From assembly GCA_031266315.1 (NCBI GenBank), contig JAISBG010000599.1, positions 1 through 5,592 of the forward strand: a stretch of 5,592 nt of DNA. The letters run 5' to 3'. This document shows, piece after piece, positions 5,444-5,592 of this stretch (positions are counted from its first letter, which is position 1; each line of letters begins with the position of its first letter). The stretch comes from Planctomycetaceae bacterium. Lineage in GTDB: Bacteria; Planctomycetota; Planctomycetia; Pirellulales; Thermoguttaceae. Below the pieces are notes generated by a model that ran no database searches, was not told the DNA's origin, and worked only from the letters and a program-made list of their open reading frames with translations. A program made the translations under genes and the position numbers.

Positions 5444-5592
5444 TTACGTAATTTTTTCTTTTTTATCTTCCCTATTCCTTCCTTGTTTTATTGCCTCTAA
5501 TATTTCATCCATTGTAATATTGGTTTTTATTCCTTTAATAATTTCTTCACGTCTTGCGGCAAAAGCTAAAGCGGCTTGTATATGGATTTCCT
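5444..5592 (-). CDS. DUF433-like small protein, C-terminal part (5' end outside window)
   Basis: A minus-strand frame is open from the window edge (first whole codon 5588-5590) to TAA at 5444-5446, giving 48 residues. It starts EIHIQAALAFAARREEI, which resembles the last helix of DUF433 proteins (typically '..EDIQAALAYAA.RE'). DUF433 proteins are small winged-helix-like proteins, often antitoxins paired with a DUF5615 PIN-like toxin. Here the helix is followed by a charged tail (about residues 18-48, ITMDEILEAIKQGRN then Lys/Glu-rich) longer than I expect for the family. No toxin gene follows downstream: the next gene on this strand is the sulfatase, 90 bases away. Codons are A/T-rich (ATA, TTA, AGA, AAA), unlike the neighbouring genes, which suggests separate origin. 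The assignment rests on about 16 residues; another small helical protein is possible. Confidence 0.55.
   Translation of the reverse strand, partial: EIHIQAALAFAARREEIIKGIKTNITMDEILEAIKQGRNREDKKEKIT

Overview
The window looks like part of a chromosome from an anaerobic or microaerophilic bacterium, most probably a planctomycete (inference). The reasons are a pyruvate:ferredoxin oxidoreductase, an exported family S1 arylsulfatase with the 'ARCW-x-TR' style active-site block common in planctomycetes, translation starts without obvious Shine-Dalgarno sequences, and loosely packed genes with structured intergenic repeats. I cannot place it to genus.

Layout. Positions 1-1011 (+) hold the C-terminal third of pyruvate:ferredoxin/flavodoxin oxidoreductase. 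An intergenic stretch, 1012-1429, carries a long terminator-like hairpin, a small hairpin, one full copy of a structured repeat and a degraded partial copy. Positions 1430-3355 (-) encode a CLC-family chloride channel/transporter with two C-terminal CBS domains, convergent with the oxidoreductase. Positions 3356-3607 hold a second full copy of the repeat and a short palindrome. Positions 3608-5353 (-) encode a secreted or membrane-anchored sulfatase. After a 90-base AT-rich gap, positions 5444-5592 (-) hold the C-terminal end of a small DUF433-like (antitoxin-type) protein that runs off the window.

The protein genes do not form an obvious pathway: central carbon metabolism, anion transport, sulfate-ester hydrolysis and a possible toxin-antitoxin remnant. 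The sulfatase and CLC gene share a strand but are separated by about 250 bases with a repeat, so I do not call them an operon.

The most notable element is the repeat. The two copies (1175-1319 and 3402-3546) align without gaps over 145 bases and flank the CLC gene in the same orientation. Each folds into five successive hairpins between inverted ends. At three base pairs both partners change together between the copies, so pairing is kept while sequence drifts. The right-hand 54 bases are identical in the two copies, whereas the left 91 differ at 21 positions. The design resembles a REPIN or MITE (two inverted hairpin units around a spacer), but the structured spacer is unusual and I do not recognise the family.
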